Source: JAMXLO01 sp963819855 (GTDB lineage: Bacteria; Pseudomonadota; Alphaproteobacteria; Acetobacterales; Acetobacteraceae). From it: DNA of 64,000 nt. The notes beneath the pieces are model-generated. The model was not told the origin of the DNA. It did no database searches and was given only the letters and a program-made list of their open reading frames with translations. This document shows, piece by piece, positions 43,028-51,873 of the stretch (positions are counted from its first letter, which is position 1; every line of letters starts with the position of its first letter). The stretch is from assembly GCA_963819855.1 (NCBI GenBank), contig CAWFYC010000015.1, positions 124,001 to 188,000 of the forward strand. The letters are read 5' to 3'. The position numbers were made by a program, and so were the translations under genes.

Positions 43028-43327
43028 ATGATCCACGTCGTCGCCATCATCACCGCCAAGCCAGGCATGCGCGAAGCGATCCTCAAGGAATTCCGCGCCA
43101 ACGTGCCGGCGGTCCATGCCGAGAATGGCTGCATCGAATACGGACCCGCAATCGATGCCGCGGGCTCTCCCGCCAAGTTCGGCGACGACACGTTCCTGGT
43201 GATCGAGAAGTGGGAAAGCCCCGAGGCGCTGAAGGCCCATGCCGCCTCGCCACACATGGCTGCCTATGGCGCCAAGACCCGCGAGATGGTGGCAACCCGC
43301 ACCATCCATATCCTGTCGCCGGCCTGA
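43028..43327 (+). CDS. antibiotic biosynthesis monooxygenase (ABM) domain protein
   Basis: A 99-residue single-domain ABM/YgiN-like protein (VVAIITAKPGMREAILKEF, VIEKWESPEALKAHAASPHM). Relatives oxidise quinols or act on small electrophilic metabolites as dimers without cofactor. GGGAG lies about 9 bases before ATG 43028. It is divergent from urtA across the repeat region, with no obvious functional tie. Confidence 0.82.
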   Translation: MIHVVAIITAKPGMREAILKEFRANVPAVHAENGCIEYGPAIDAAGSPAKFGDDTFLVIEKWESPEALKAHAASPHMAAYGAKTREMVATRTIHILSPA

Positions 43328-43333
43328 TCTGAA

Positions 43334-43400
43334 TTCCCCCTCTCCCGCGCAGCGGGGGAGGAGCCTGCCCCGGACTTGATCCGGGGTTGGGTGGGGGTGA
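43334..43400. repeat. GC-rich repeat related to the palindromic family
   Basis: Contains CCCCCTCTCCCGC at the left, an inner hairpin CCCCGGACTTGATCCGGGG (43368-43386) and a G-rich right end. It looks like a diverged or composite relative of the copies at 11652, 32594 and 39532 and follows the ABM gene. Confidence 0.6.
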
Positions 43401-43430
43401 ATCGGTGGATTCGCGGGCTTCAATTCGCCG

Positions 43431-43470
43431 CCCACAGAATTCTCCACAGGATATTACGTAATATCCACAG
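43431..43470. promoter_or_regulatory. palindrome with CCACAG repeats upstream of minC
   Basis: A perfect 18-bp palindrome, GGATATTACGTAATATCC, at 43449-43466, AT-rich within GC-rich DNA. CCACAG occurs at 43432, 43444 and 43465; TTCTCCACA and ATATCCACA each differ from the DnaA box TTATCCACA at one position. It lies about 80-110 bp before the minC start and may be an operator for minCDE. Confidence 0.5.
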
Positions 43471-43543
43471 CTCTTTCTTCTTGCAGCGAAATCCTCGGCG
43501 GTTCCGGTTGACCGTCACGCCGTGCACTTGGTACCCCGGATAG

Positions 43544-44239
43544 GTGCCCAAAGCCGATTCGCGTCCGTTTATCCGAGTCCGTGGCCGTTCGTTCATGGCG
43601 CTCGTTCTCGCGCCTGAGCCTCCCGTGGCTGATTGGCTTGACGCGCTCGACGCGCAGGTCAGTCGTTCCCCGTCGTTTTTCGCCGGCCGCCCCGTGGTGC
43701 TCGATCTCGGCGCCCTGCCGAGCGAACAGCCTGATGTCGCCGGTCTGCTGCAAAAGCTGAACGGCCGCGGCATCCGCATCATCGGCACGGAAGGCGCGCA
43801 TCCGTCCTGGCTGGGGCTGGAAGCCTGGGCGCCGCTGCATGCCAGCGGCACACGCCCGGCGCGGCCGATCGATGTCCCCGACGAACCCCGCCCCGCGCCT
43901 ATGCAGGACAGCACGTCGCTGTTGATCGATCAGCCGGTGCGGTCCGGCCAGTCCATCGTGTTCGAGCAAGGCGACGTGAGCATCGTCGGCTCCGTCGCTT
44001 CCGGCGCCGAGGTGATCGCCAGCGGTTCGGTTCATATCTACGGCACGTTGCGTGGCCGTGCGATCGCTGGCCTTACCGGCAACCATCGCGCGCGCATCTT
44101 CTGCCGGAGATTGGAAGCCGAACTGCTGGCGATCGACGGCGTGTATCAGACCGCCGACGACATGGATGCGACGCTGCGCGGCAAGCCGGTGCAGGCCTGG
44201 CTTGTTGGCGAGGCAATGATGTTGGCAACGCTCGACTGA
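43544..44239 (+). CDS. minC: septum site-determining protein MinC
   Basis: A 231-residue FtsZ-polymerisation inhibitor. The N-terminal domain (about 1-105) has VVLDLGALPSEQPDVAGLLQ and GIRIIGTEG; the C-terminal beta-helix (about 125-231) has VRSGQSIVFEQGDVSIVGSV, GSVHIYGTLRGRAIAG and ARIFCRRLEAELLAIDGVY. The start is GTG 43544; a later ATG (43595) would cut into the domain. It is first in minCDE, 13 bp before minD. Confidence 0.93.
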   Translation: MPKADSRPFIRVRGRSFMALVLAPEPPVADWLDALDAQVSRSPSFFAGRPVVLDLGALPSEQPDVAGLLQKLNGRGIRIIGTEGAHPSWLGLEAWAPLHASGTRPARPIDVPDEPRPAPMQDSTSLLIDQPVRSGQSIVFEQGDVSIVGSVASGAEVIASGSVHIYGTLRGRAIAGLTGNHRARIFCRRLEAELLAIDGVYQTADDMDATLRGKPVQAWLVGEAMMLATLD

Positions 44240-44252
44240 GAGGAGAAATTCG

Positions 44253-45071
44253 ATGGCCACGGTCCTTGTCGTGACATCCGGAAAGGGCGGCGTCGGCAAG
44301 ACGACATCGACCGCTGCACTTGGCGCCGCGCTGGCGCAGCAGGGCCAGCATGTGGTCGTGGTCGATTTCGATGTCGGGCTGCGCAACCTCGATCTGGTGA
44401 TGGGCGCCGAACGCCGCGTGGTGTTCGACCTGATCAACGTCGTGCAGGGCGATGCCAAGCTGCCGCAGGCGCTGATCCGCGACAAGCGGATCGATACGCT
44501 GTCGCTGCTGCCGGCCTCGCAGACGCGCGACAAGGAAGCGCTGACCGCCGAGGGCGTGGCGCGGGTGATCGGCGAATTGCGGGACAAATTCGACTGGGTG
44601 ATCTGCGACAGCCCCGCCGGCATCGAACGCGGCGCCACGCTGGCGATGCGCCACGCCGATGCCGCCGTGGTGGTGACCAATCCGGAAGTGTCGTCGGTGC
44701 GCGATTCGGACCGCATCATCGGCATGCTCAATTCGAAGACGGCAAAGGCGGAAAAGGGCGAACGGATCGACAAGCACCTGCTGCTCACCCGCTACGATCC
44801 CGCTCGTGCCGCGCGCGGCGAGATGTTGAAGACCGAGGACGTCCTGGAGATCTTGTCGATCCCGTTGCTCGGCATCATCCCGGAAAGCGAGGACGTGCTG
44901 CGGGCATCGAACCTTGGCACGCCGGTAACGATCGGCAGCCCGAACAGCGTCCCGGCGAAGGCCTATTTCGAGGCCGCGCGACGACTGCGCGGCGAGACGC
45001 TGGTGGTGACGGTACCGGCCGAACGCCGCGGTCTGATGGAACGGCTGTTCGGCCGGAGGGCCGTCGCATGA
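44253..45071 (+). CDS. minD: septum site-determining ATPase MinD
   Basis: A 272-residue deviant Walker A ATPase (TSGKGGVGKTTSTAALGAAL) that recruits MinC to the membrane. VVVDFDVGLRNLDLVMG and ICDSPAGIERGA are typical. The end, RRGLMERLFGRRAVA, is the amphipathic membrane-targeting helix. AGGAGA stands 6 bases before ATG 44253. Overlaps minE by 4 bases. Confidence 0.96.
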   Translation: MATVLVVTSGKGGVGKTTSTAALGAALAQQGQHVVVVDFDVGLRNLDLVMGAERRVVFDLINVVQGDAKLPQALIRDKRIDTLSLLPASQTRDKEALTAEGVARVIGELRDKFDWVICDSPAGIERGATLAMRHADAAVVVTNPEVSSVRDSDRIIGMLNSKTAKAEKGERIDKHLLLTRYDPARAARGEMLKTEDVLEILSIPLLGIIPESEDVLRASNLGTPVTIGSPNSVPAKAYFEAARRLRGETLVVTVPAERRGLMERLFGRRAVA

Positions 45072-45361
45072 ATTTGTTGACCCTGTTCCGGCGCCGTAAC
45101 TCCGCGCCGGTCGCGCGCGAGCGCCTTCAGGTGCTGCTGGCGCATGAGCGCGCTTTCGTCGGCAAGTCTGATCTGCTGGCCGTGTTGCAGGAGGAGATCA
45201 TCGCGGTAATTGCCAGGCACGTCACGATCGAGCGCGAACGGGTCCAGATCAAGCTCGACCGTGGCGACCCGATTTCGATCCTGGAGATCGATGTGGAAGT
45301 TCCCAGCGCCGCGGCGGCTGCCCGGCTGCGTGAGGCGCGGCCGGCGATGGCCGGAGGCTGA
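45068..45361 (+). CDS. minE: cell division topological specificity factor MinE
   Basis: A 97-residue MinD-stimulating factor. The N-terminus (NLLTLFRRRNSAPVARERLQ) is the membrane/MinD-contacting part, followed by LLAHERAF and the dimer domain (EIIAVIARHVTIERERVQIK). It ends 4 bp before the converging treY stop, with no visible terminator between them. Confidence 0.95.
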   Translation: MNLLTLFRRRNSAPVARERLQVLLAHERAFVGKSDLLAVLQEEIIAVIARHVTIERERVQIKLDRGDPISILEIDVEVPSAAAAARLREARPAMAGG

Positions 45362-45365
45362 GGCG

Positions 45366-48068
45366 CTATTCCGTCGCCAGCAGTGCGACGGGGAAGCGGG
45401 CGAGGATCGTCGCGATTGGTATGTGCCCGATGCGTACGTCCAAGGGCGTGCCGCTGATTCGATCGCGCATTGTCCGTCCGACCAGATGCTCGGGGATATG
45501 CAGCATTGTGTCGCGCCAGGCGGTCCCGCGAATGCCGATAGTGTCCATACCAGACGCGTAACCGGTTGCCCTGTCATTCCCATCGTCATTCCCGCGCAAG
45601 CGGGAACCCAGGGCGAGGTCCGTACGGTTGTCCTGGGTCCCCGCTTTCGCGGGGATGACAACGGGTGGCAGGTTCCTGGTAGCCGCAGGCGAAGCGTCGC
45701 TGCGCTCCTCGCAATGACAGGAACAAACCAGCCGCGGCACCACGACCAGGCAGTGTGCATTCGCGTACGAGCGCGCAAACGCCACGATATGCTCCGAGAG
45801 CGGCCCCGTAACGTTCACCGGCTGATATTGCCCGCGGGCGAACAGGTCCGGGACCTCGCGGCGCAGCGCCAGCGCACGGCGGATCACTGCCTGCTTCACT
45901 CTCCCATCTTGCCACTGCGCCGCCAAAGTGATCGGAGCTGCATCGGCCTCCAGCGCATCTATCCGTCGCGCAAAATCGACCGGGCGGCGATTGTCGGGAT
46001 CAACCATGCTCTGATCCCAGAACTCGGCACCCTGATAGACATCCGGCACGCCAGGCACGGTCAGCTTCAACAGCGTCTGCGCCAGCCCGTTCACCGCACC
46101 GGCGGGCCCGATGCGCCACGCGAACGCCGAAGCTTCGGCGACGAACGCGCCATCCGCCATGATCGAATAGAGGAACGACCGCGCCGCGTCCTCGTAATCC
46201 AAATTCGGCGCCTCCCAGTCCGTCGCGAGCTTTGCCTCGCGCGACGCCTTGAGCTGCCATTCGGCCAGCCGTTCCGTGTAGTCTCGCAGGTTCACCGCAT
46301 CGACGGGCCATGCGCCAACGATCATCTGATACAGCATCGCCTCGTCGCCCGGTGAAGGCATCGGGCCATCGCCATGCCGCCGATGCGGCGCGTTCATAGC
46401 GAACCACTTGCGCACCGCGCGTTCCCACTCGGCGGGAATCTCGCTCAGCACCGCGAGCCGCGCGCGTACGTCTTCCCCGCGCTTGTGGTCGTGTGTTGCT
46501 GTTGCCAGCATGGCGTCGGGGAACTGCTTGAACCGCGCCAGACATGCCGCATGGAAGTCCTGCACCGTCGCACTGAAGCGCCGCACGTTGGCGCCGACCT
46601 CGTTACGCGACAGCAGCACGCCGTAGCGATAGTAAGCGGTGTCCTCGACCGCCTTTGCCGCGAGTGGAGCACTCAGCTGCTGGAAGCGGATGGCGGCTTC
46701 CGGTGTCGCCTCGACTCCTAGCCAGCGCTCGAGCAATGCAAACGTTGGACGATACGCGGCAGGAGCCTCCCTCACCGCATCAGCCACCGCCTTCGCAATG
46801 GCATCAGACCGCTGCCCGACGCCATAGCTGCGATACACCGGGAAGTGCGCAAGCAACGCGACCAGTGCACGGCGGATCGCCGCCTGCGTGGTATCGCGGG
46901 TCTCGACACGCGCGATGGCGATACGATGCAGCAATTCGACCGCCGCCTCGAGCTGCGCTGTGAAGGCATGTTCGAGCACATCGCGTCGCGCTGCTGTCTC
47001 CTCCTCCTCAAAATCGGTTGGACGGCCACTCAACTCGCCCCAGAGACGCCGCAGCGCTGCCTCGCCGGAACCGTCGTGCAATAGCGCACTCACCTGATCC
47101 ATGAAGTCGTAGCCGCTGGTACCATCCACCGCCCAGTCATTGGGCAGACGTTCGCCGGCACCGAGGATCTTCTCGACGACAAACCATGCCGGACTGTGCG
47201 GGGCGTCCGCCGGCCGATGCGCTGCCAGTTCATCGAACCGCGCGCGCAGGCGGCGGCAATAGCCGGCCGGATCAGCCAGGCCATCGATATGATCGACCCG
47301 CACGCCGTCGATCAGCCCCTGTCGGTAAAGACGGAGCAGCGTCGCGTGCGTCGCGTCGAACACCGCTGCATCCTCGACGCGCAATCCCACCAGAGCGTTG
47401 ATGTCGAAGAAGCGCCGCCAGTTGGTCGCGTCGCCTGCGCTGCGCCACCAGGCGAGCCGATAGTGCTGATGCTCCAGCAGACGATGCAGCCGGCGCCTCC
47501 CCGCTGGCGTCACTGGATCGAAAGCGTTCGCCGGCGCCGCGATGACCTGGGCATGATCCTCGGGACGGATCGGGAACGAAGTGTCGAAGTAGTGGATCGC
47601 CGGGCAGCCGCGGACCAGCACCAGGGTGATCGAGCCGTCACGCAGCGCCTCACCGTACGGTTCGCCGAGGAACGGTGCCAGCACCTTGCCATGCACGTCC
47701 CAGTCGATGTCGAAGAAACTCGCATACCGGCTCGCGCGGCCATGTCGCAGTACGTCGGCCCACCAGGGATTTTCGATCCCGCCGGCAGCCATGTGGTTCG
47801 GCACGATATCGACAATCAGGCCGAGCCCGGCCGCACGCAGCGCCGTAACAAGGCTCCGCAGCCCATCCTCGCCGCCAAGTTCGGGATTGACGCGCGTGGG
47901 ATCGGTCACGTCATAGCCATGCATCGAACCCGCCCGCGCAGCGAGGATCGGCGAGCTGTACAGATGGCTGATCCCCAGTGCTGCCAGATACGGCACCAGT
48001 CTGGTCGCATCGGCAAAGGTGAAGTCGCGGTGCAGTTGCAACCGCACGGTCGCGCGCGGGGCACTCAC
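45366..48068 (-). CDS. treY: malto-oligosyltrehalose synthase
   Basis: A 900-residue GH13 enzyme converting the reducing end of malto-oligosaccharides to a trehalose unit. TVRLQLHRDFTFADATRLVP opens it; SSPILAARAGSMHGYDVTDP, catalytic Asp in DGVRVDHIDGLADP, Glu in FVVEKILGAGE, Asp in TATHDHKRGEDVRARL. Near the C-terminus, after LVVVPRL, about 60 residues (CHCEERSDASPAATRN, VIPAKAGTQ, RLRGNDD) are the translation of two dispersed repeats (45585-45720) before normal sequence resumes (WRDTMLHIPEHL). The frame stays open. It overlaps malQ by 4 bases and is last in the operon. Confidence 0.93.
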   Translation of the reverse strand: MSAPRATVRLQLHRDFTFADATRLVPYLAALGISHLYSSPILAARAGSMHGYDVTDPTRVNPELGGEDGLRSLVTALRAAGLGLIVDIVPNHMAAGGIENPWWADVLRHGRASRYASFFDIDWDVHGKVLAPFLGEPYGEALRDGSITLVLVRGCPAIHYFDTSFPIRPEDHAQVIAAPANAFDPVTPAGRRRLHRLLEHQHYRLAWWRSAGDATNWRRFFDINALVGLRVEDAAVFDATHATLLRLYRQGLIDGVRVDHIDGLADPAGYCRRLRARFDELAAHRPADAPHSPAWFVVEKILGAGERLPNDWAVDGTSGYDFMDQVSALLHDGSGEAALRRLWGELSGRPTDFEEEETAARRDVLEHAFTAQLEAAVELLHRIAIARVETRDTTQAAIRRALVALLAHFPVYRSYGVGQRSDAIAKAVADAVREAPAAYRPTFALLERWLGVEATPEAAIRFQQLSAPLAAKAVEDTAYYRYGVLLSRNEVGANVRRFSATVQDFHAACLARFKQFPDAMLATATHDHKRGEDVRARLAVLSEIPAEWERAVRKWFAMNAPHRRHGDGPMPSPGDEAMLYQMIVGAWPVDAVNLRDYTERLAEWQLKASREAKLATDWEAPNLDYEDAARSFLYSIMADGAFVAEASAFAWRIGPAGAVNGLAQTLLKLTVPGVPDVYQGAEFWDQSMVDPDNRRPVDFARRIDALEADAAPITLAAQWQDGRVKQAVIRRALALRREVPDLFARGQYQPVNVTGPLSEHIVAFARSYANAHCLVVVPRLVCSCHCEERSDASPAATRNLPPVVIPAKAGTQDNRTDLALGSRLRGNDDGNDRATGYASGMDTIGIRGTAWRDTMLHIPEHLVGRTMRDRISGTPLDVRIGHIPIATILARFPVALLATE
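45585..45720. repeat. two dispersed repeats inside treY
   Basis: 45585-45659 is the double-hairpin family (gtcattcccgcgcaagcggg ... ccccgctttcgcggggatga), also seen at 16262 and 37553. 45663-45720 is a different element ending in a GCGAGGAGCGCAGCGACG-like sequence on the opposite strand (tcattgcgaggagcgcagcg read from 45718). Both are open in the treY frame. Confidence 0.88.
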
Positions 48069-50138
48069 CGTCTTGGCCGCCGCGCCGCCAGGCGTTCCAC
48101 GCGCTCAGCGGCGCCCGGCTGCTGGAGCAGTGAGCCTGCCTCCACCGCCAGGCGACGTCGCCAATTTGGATGCTCGTCGATAGTGCCCGGCAGGTTGGGC
48201 TGTTCCGCAACGCCGAGCAGGTCCTCGATCGGCGCCAGACAAAGCGGCGATGGAGTAGCAGCAACGAATGCCAGCGCGGCATCCACCACCAGGGCTGTGT
48301 CGTGCGGCGGCGGCATATCGCCGGAGGCGGCTTCCGCCTGCACGAAGCCCTGCCATAGGGCGTCACGATCGTCGGCGCGTTCCGCCACCACGTCCGCCTC
48401 GTTCACGCCAACACCGAGACGCCCACATTCGGCGCGGGTGGCGATATCGGTACCCTGCCACCAGCCGGCAACGGTCGGCAGATCGTGCGTCGTGGTCATC
48501 GCGACGGCGGAGCGGTCCCATGCATCGGGCCGGCTGAACGCGTGCCCGTTCCGCTCAAACCACAGCACACGCATGCCATGCAGTCCGGCAATCTCCATTT
48601 CCTCGTGGAATCCTTGCGGCACGGTGCCAAGGTCCTCTCCGATCACGATTGCGGTGTGCCGCTTCGATTCCAGCGCCAGCAGCCGCAGCAGATCGTGAAG
48701 CGGATATGCCAGATAGGCGCCATCGGCGGGGTCCGCACCTTCGGGAATTAGCCAGAGGCGTGTCAGTCCCATGGCGTGATCGATACGTACGCCGCCCGCG
48801 TTGCGCAGCGCCGCGCGCACGGTCGCCAGGAACGGCGCGAACCCACCGTCGGTCAGCGCGCGGGGCGAGAACCCGGTCAGCTTCCAGTCCTGGCCTCGCG
48901 GATTGAACAGATCGGGCGGCGCACCGATCGTGAGGCCGCCCAGCACATCATGCTGCCGGCTCCACGCATGGCTGCCGCTCGGGTCCATGCCGACGGCAAA
49001 ATCGCCGATTACGCCGATGCGCATGCCTGCGGCACGTGCACGGCGCTGCGCGATGCCAAGCGAGCGATCGGTGAGCCACTGCAGGAAGCAATGGAACAGC
49101 ACTTCCCGCTCCTGCGACGCGGCGAACACTGCGACAGCCGCACTGCCGGGCTCACGCAGATCCATCGGCCAGCCGCGCCAATCCCCCACACCGGCAGCGC
49201 TCTTGGCGGCGTGCAGCGTCTCGAACACGGCGTGCTGTGCCAGCAGTTCGCCGCCGTCGGCACGGAAGCCGGCAAAGTCCAACCTCAACGGCCCATCGGA
49301 GTCGATGAACGATTTCAAACAGCGCCCGCAGCAGCCTCTGCTTGGCGTGTGCAGCCGCGGGCCAGTCGATCAGCGGTTGCGCCTCGAGCCCCTCGAAGGT
49401 CGCGCCCAATCCTTCGGCACGCAGCATGTCGGCAACCTCGGCCTCGCCGAATACCAGCGCCGGCGATCCGTGCAGCGGATTGAGAAACAGGCGCGTCGAG
49501 GGCGAATATGGTCCGAAGCGCGACGGCTCGGCACTGAACAGCGCATGCAGCGGGCTCAATGCGAGGGCATCCACGCCGTGCGATCCTGCCGCTTCCGCAA
49601 GTGCCGCGATACCGGCCGCGTCGCCGATTCCTGCATCGCCACGGTGACGCAGCGAATAGACCTGCGCCGCGATGCCCCACAGCCGTGCGTCCGGCACCGC
49701 ATCGTCGAGCGTGTAGCAACGGCTCGGAGCCACCGCCAGGACGACCTCGCGATTGTCGATCAACAGCCGATGATAGCCGGGCACGCTGACCGGCGGGATG
49801 CGCAGACGTCCCCGCAGCGGCGTGAGCAGGAGTTCGTGCGCACCGCCTGATTCCAGGGTCAGTAGCGCCTGGCGCGGTTCGTTCGCACCGACGTCGAGCC
49901 GTACCGGCCGGCCCGCCGTTGCCGTGATCAGCGGTGGCAGCGTCTGCACGGTAGACCGCCGCCGCAATACCCCGCGGCTGGCAAGCACGTCGCCCCGCGT
50001 TGCGCAGGGCAGACCGAGTGCTTCGAGCATGCGTCGCAGCACATCCGGGGCCACGGCCTTTGGACGTCCGACAACGTCGTTCCAATCGACGGCAATACCG
50101 GCGCGACGCGCGAGGTCGCGTATCGCCTCGTCAATCAT
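48065..50138 (-). pseudogene. malQ: 4-alpha-glucanotransferase MalQ, frameshifted
   Basis: GH77 amylomaltase that moves glucan chains between malto-oligosaccharides. The N-terminal half (to about residue 275) has LWGIAAQVYSLRHRGDAGIG and RFGPYSPSTRLFLNPLH. After LLRALFE the frame breaks; SFIDSDGPLRLDFAGFRAD and the catalytic parts continue one frame over (Asp in VRIDHAMGLTRLW, Glu in VIGEDLGTVP, Asp in TTTHDLPTVAGWW). One extra base near 49312-49319 explains it; corrected length is 690 residues. It overlaps treZ by 8 bases and treY by 4. Confidence 0.88.
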
Positions 50139-51873
50139 CGGCCGAGCGAGGCTCCTCGACGAAGGCGCAGGTGCAATGGCCGGGCAATCGATCGTGCCGC
50201 ATCGCCGAGTTGGCGAACAACAGCCGGCCGGCCGGTAGATCCATCGGCACCGGATCGGCGCCGAGATTGCTCGCCAGTGTCAATATGGCGCCGTCGCCCA
50301 GTCGCCAACGCGCCACCACCGCCTTCGGTCCCACCACCTCCGCGGTCAGCGCGCGTGCGCCATCCAGTCGCGGCACAATGGCAGTCATGCGAATTCCGAT
50401 CAGGCGCCGAAACAACGCCTCGCGCGCCGGCCCGAGCAATGGGTCCGCCTGCGGGACCGAGGCGGCAAACGTGTCCGGCGCGTTCGGATCCGGAATGCGT
50501 TCGCGGCTGGCAGGATCGGCAAACGCCGGAAACTTCGCGAACTCGCCGCGGCGGCCCTCGCGCACCGCATCGGCAAGCTCGTCATGGTGGTCAGTGAAGA
50601 ACAGGAACGGTGTCCGGCTTGCACATTCCTCGCCCATGAACAGCAGCGGGATCTGCGGACACAGCAGCAGCAACGCGATCGCCGCTTCAAGTGCCGTGGG
50701 TTCCGCCAACGCCGTCAGTCGCTCGCCGAACGCACGGTTGCCGATCTGATCGTGGTTCTGCAGAAACAGTACGAAGGCGGAGGGCGGCAGATGACCGCTC
50801 GGCATGCCGCGCGGCTCGCCGGTGTAACGCGAGTGCTCGCCCTGATAGATGAAGCCTTCGGTGAGACAGCGTGCCAGCTTCCAGGCCGGCTCGTCGGCAT
50901 AGTCGAAATAGTAGCCGCCATCCTCTCCGGTCAGCAGCACGTGCAGCACATTATGCCCGTCGTCGTTCCACTGCGCATCAATATGCTTGCCGAGATGCGA
51001 GGCATCATTGTGATGCTCGAGCACCAGATGCACATGCCGTCCGGGCTCGACGGTGGCACGCACTGCGGCTGCCATCTCGTCCACCCAGTCCTGATCCAGG
51101 ATGGCGTGCACCGCATCGAAGCGCAGCCCGTCGAAGCGGTACTCCATCAGCCAGTACAGCACGTTGTCGGTGAAGAAGCCGCGCACCTCGGGCCGGCGAA
51201 AATCGATCGCCGGTCCCCACGGCGTCGGACGGTCTTTGCGGAAGAACTGGGGCGCGTAGAGGGGCAGGTAATTCCCGTCCGGGCCGAAGTGATTGTACAC
51301 CACGTCAAGAAAGATCATCAGACCGTGATCGTGCGCGGCATCGACCAGGGTCTTCAGATCATCGGGTGACCCGTAGGCCGTATCGGGTGCGTACGGCAGC
51401 ACGCCGTCATAGCCCCAGTTGCGCCGGCCGGGGAAATCGCTCACCGGCATCAGTTCGACAGCAGTGACGCCAAGCGCGGCCAGCCGGGGAAGCTCGCGCA
51501 CCACGCCACGGAATCCGCCGAGGATGCCGGCATGGAGTTCGTACAGCACGGTCTCGCGCCACGGCCGTCCGCGCCATGACGTGTTACGCCAAACGTAACC
51601 ACGTGGATCGACCACGACGCTTGGACCATGCACATCATCCGCCTGCGCGCGCGATGCCGGATCAGGGACCAGCGTTCGGTCCGCCAGACAGTAACGATAC
51701 CGCGCGCCGGCCTGGCACGGCGCGATCGCATCGAACCATCCGTCCGGCGAACGCGTCATCGGCAGGAGCGGTCCGCCTTCCACTGCCACCGCCACGGTCT
51801 CCTGCGCGGGCGCCCACAGGTGGAATTGCGTCCGTCCATCCCCCAGCAGGTTGGCGCCGAATCGAGCGTTCAT
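50131..51873 (-). CDS. treZ: malto-oligosyltrehalose trehalohydrolase
   Basis: A 580-residue GH13 enzyme releasing trehalose from the TreY product. It has an N-terminal CBM48-like domain (FHLWAPAQETVAVAVEG), then ETVLYELHAGILGGFRGVVR, DVVYNHFGPDGNYLP, nucleophile in DGLRFDAVHAI, acid in HLVLEHHNDASHL and FLQNHDQIGNRAFGERL, the last being typical of TreZ. It overlaps glgX by 4 bases. Confidence 0.94.
   Translation of the reverse strand: MNARFGANLLGDGRTQFHLWAPAQETVAVAVEGGPLLPMTRSPDGWFDAIAPCQAGARYRYCLADRTLVPDPASRAQADDVHGPSVVVDPRGYVWRNTSWRGRPWRETVLYELHAGILGGFRGVVRELPRLAALGVTAVELMPVSDFPGRRNWGYDGVLPYAPDTAYGSPDDLKTLVDAAHDHGLMIFLDVVYNHFGPDGNYLPLYAPQFFRKDRPTPWGPAIDFRRPEVRGFFTDNVLYWLMEYRFDGLRFDAVHAILDQDWVDEMAAAVRATVEPGRHVHLVLEHHNDASHLGKHIDAQWNDDGHNVLHVLLTGEDGGYYFDYADEPAWKLARCLTEGFIYQGEHSRYTGEPRGMPSGHLPPSAFVLFLQNHDQIGNRAFGERLTALAEPTALEAAIALLLLCPQIPLLFMGEECASRTPFLFFTDHHDELADAVREGRRGEFAKFPAFADPASRERIPDPNAPDTFAASVPQADPLLGPAREALFRRLIGIRMTAIVPRLDGARALTAEVVGPKAVVARWRLGDGAILTLASNLGADPVPMDLPAGRLLFANSAMRHDRLPGHCTCAFVEEPRSADD

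Noticed and set aside
43431..43470. Replication origin
   Set aside because: Only two imperfect DnaA-like boxes and no dnaA, dnaN or AT-rich unwinding region nearby.
16262..45720. CRISPR-like array from the repeated hairpins
   Set aside because: Copies are scattered tens of kilobases apart as single palindromes, with no regular spacers and no cas genes.
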